DNA of 64,000 nt, from assembly GCF_009762775.1 (NCBI RefSeq), contig NZ_CP046401.1:434001-498000 (forward strand), written 5' to 3'. The position numbers and the translations under genes were made by a program. Below, in pieces: positions 63,377 through 64,000 of the stretch (its first letter is position 1; each line of letters starts with the position of its first letter). The notes beneath the pieces were generated by a model, which saw only the letters and a list, made by a program, of their open reading frames with translations, was not told the DNA's origin and did not search any database. The stretch is from Maribellus comscasis (GTDB taxonomy: Bacteria; Bacteroidota; Bacteroidia; Bacteroidales; Prolixibacteraceae).

Positions 63377-64000
63377 AAAAGTAGCACTTATAGCGGGCGG
63401 AAACGGAATTGTTGGACGAAACCTTTCTCGTTATTTGTCGGGAAGCGACGACTGGGAGGTAATTGTAACATCGAAAACGCCGCTCAAATACGATACAAAA
63501 GCACAGTATGTTTCGCTGGATTTGTCAGATTCGGAAGCGGTGAAGAAACAAAAAGAGCTGCTGAAAAACGTCAGTCATGTATTTTTTGCTGCCTACACCG
63601 AACGACAAAACCCGTATGAACAGGTGGAAGCCAACCAGGCTTTGATTGAGAATTTAATTTTAGGTTTGGAAGCGATTCAGGCTCCTTTGGAACATGTGGT
63701 TTTTATTCAGGGAGGAAAAGCTTACGGGGCGCATTTGGGCATTTACAAAACGCCGGCAAAAGAAACTGACCCGCGAAGTATAACACCCAATTTTTATTAC
63801 AACCAGGAAGATTTTCTTCGCTCGGAATCGCAAAACAAAAACTGGAGCTGGACAGCCATTCGCCCGGATATTGTAATTGGCTACACCATTGGAAACCCGA
63901 TGAATTTATCGAACCTGATAGCGGTTTATGCCACGCTGTGTAAAGAAGAAGGTTTGCCGCTACGCTTTCCGGGATCGCCAAAAGCGTACAAAGTTTTGGT
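63369..64000 (+). CDS. PRISE-type SDR reductase (progesterone 5-beta-reductase/iridoid synthase-like), 3' truncated
   Basis: The frame starts at the ATG at 63369 and is still open at the window end. KVALIAGGNGIVGRNLSRYL is the NADP(H)-binding Rossmann loop. VVFIQGGKAYGAHLGIYKTPAKETDPR and PNFYYNQEDFLRSESQNKNWSWTAIRPDIVIGY match the PRISE subfamily, with the catalytic Tyr in NFYYNQEDF and Lys in GGKAYG; these enzymes reduce enones. Cytoplasmic. The pairing with doxX and an AraC regulator suggests an inducible detoxification unit. About 210 residues are visible of an expected 350. Confidence 0.8.
   Translation, partial: MNKKVALIAGGNGIVGRNLSRYLSGSDDWEVIVTSKTPLKYDTKAQYVSLDLSDSEAVKKQKELLKNVSHVFFAAYTERQNPYEQVEANQALIENLILGLEAIQAPLEHVVFIQGGKAYGAHLGIYKTPAKETDPRSITPNFYYNQEDFLRSESQNKNWSWTAIRPDIVIGYTIGNPMNLSNLIAVYATLCKEEGLPLRFPGSPKAYKVL

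Overview
The window is bacterial chromosome of the phylum Bacteroidota, most likely a marine or sediment member of the Marinilabiliales/Prolixibacteraceae type. The signs are a SusC/SusD pair, an ECF sigma/FecR pair feeding a TonB receptor with an STN domain, many lipoproteins and secreted glycoside hydrolases, a type IX secretion (Por) C-terminal sorting domain, TAnnTTTG-like -7 promoter elements, few Shine-Dalgarno sequences, and moderately AT-rich DNA. No rRNA, tRNA, CRISPR array or intact transposase was seen. The assignment to order or family is inference.

Layout. 1-3.8 kb: the 3' part of a secreted FG-GAP/VCBS repeat protein, a radical SAM protein and a sulfotransferase. 4.0-7.4 kb: a minus-strand pair for plant or algal polysaccharide side chains, GH105 unsaturated uronyl hydrolase then GH36 alpha-galactosidase. 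7.7-10.5 kb: a TonB-dependent receptor with a small TPR protein. 10.6-13.7 kb: rimO, a DUF2975 membrane protein with a YozG-like HTH regulator (two operator-like palindromes lie at its promoter), and a lipoprotein with an HExxH motif. 14.1-20.8 kb: a five-gene plus-strand cluster (GT4, HAD, GT4, GpgS-like synthase, GH13_18 phosphorylase) that looks like a glucosylglycerate-type compatible-solute module. 21-33.7 kb: a coiled-coil membrane protein with a vWA-like lipoprotein, a 1.7-kilo-residue TPR protein with exact 399-bp internal tandem repeats, an NhaC antiporter, a surface lipoprotein and a beta-barrel. 33.9-37 kb: a secreted PQQ-type beta-propeller and an S8 protease.

37-56.9 kb is a carbohydrate utilization locus. 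On the minus strand it runs GH97, araD, araB. On the plus strand it runs sigma, fecR, susC, susD, sulfatase. Then, on the minus strand, come an amidohydrolase and two heme-c beta-propeller lipoproteins (HzsA-like and YVTN/MauG-like). The likely logic is a TonB-sensed sulfated glycan bearing alpha-galactose or beta-L-arabinopyranose, with the released pentose entering the pentose phosphate pathway through AraB and AraD.

The last 8 kb is a graveyard and repeat zone: an outer-membrane protein tail, a Crp/Fnr pseudogene with several frameshifts and stops, a mazE antitoxin whose mazF has lost its middle, two copies of a 125-bp inverted-repeat element, and three tandem ~403-bp units full of hairpins beside an AraC regulator. 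A DoxX protein and a truncated PRISE-type reductase close the window.

The most unusual signal is at 50266-50461: CCTGT four times, then its reverse complement ACAGG seven times, both spaced 20-21 bp (mean 20.33 bp in each arm), arranged head to head between two convergent genes. I know of no named element like it.
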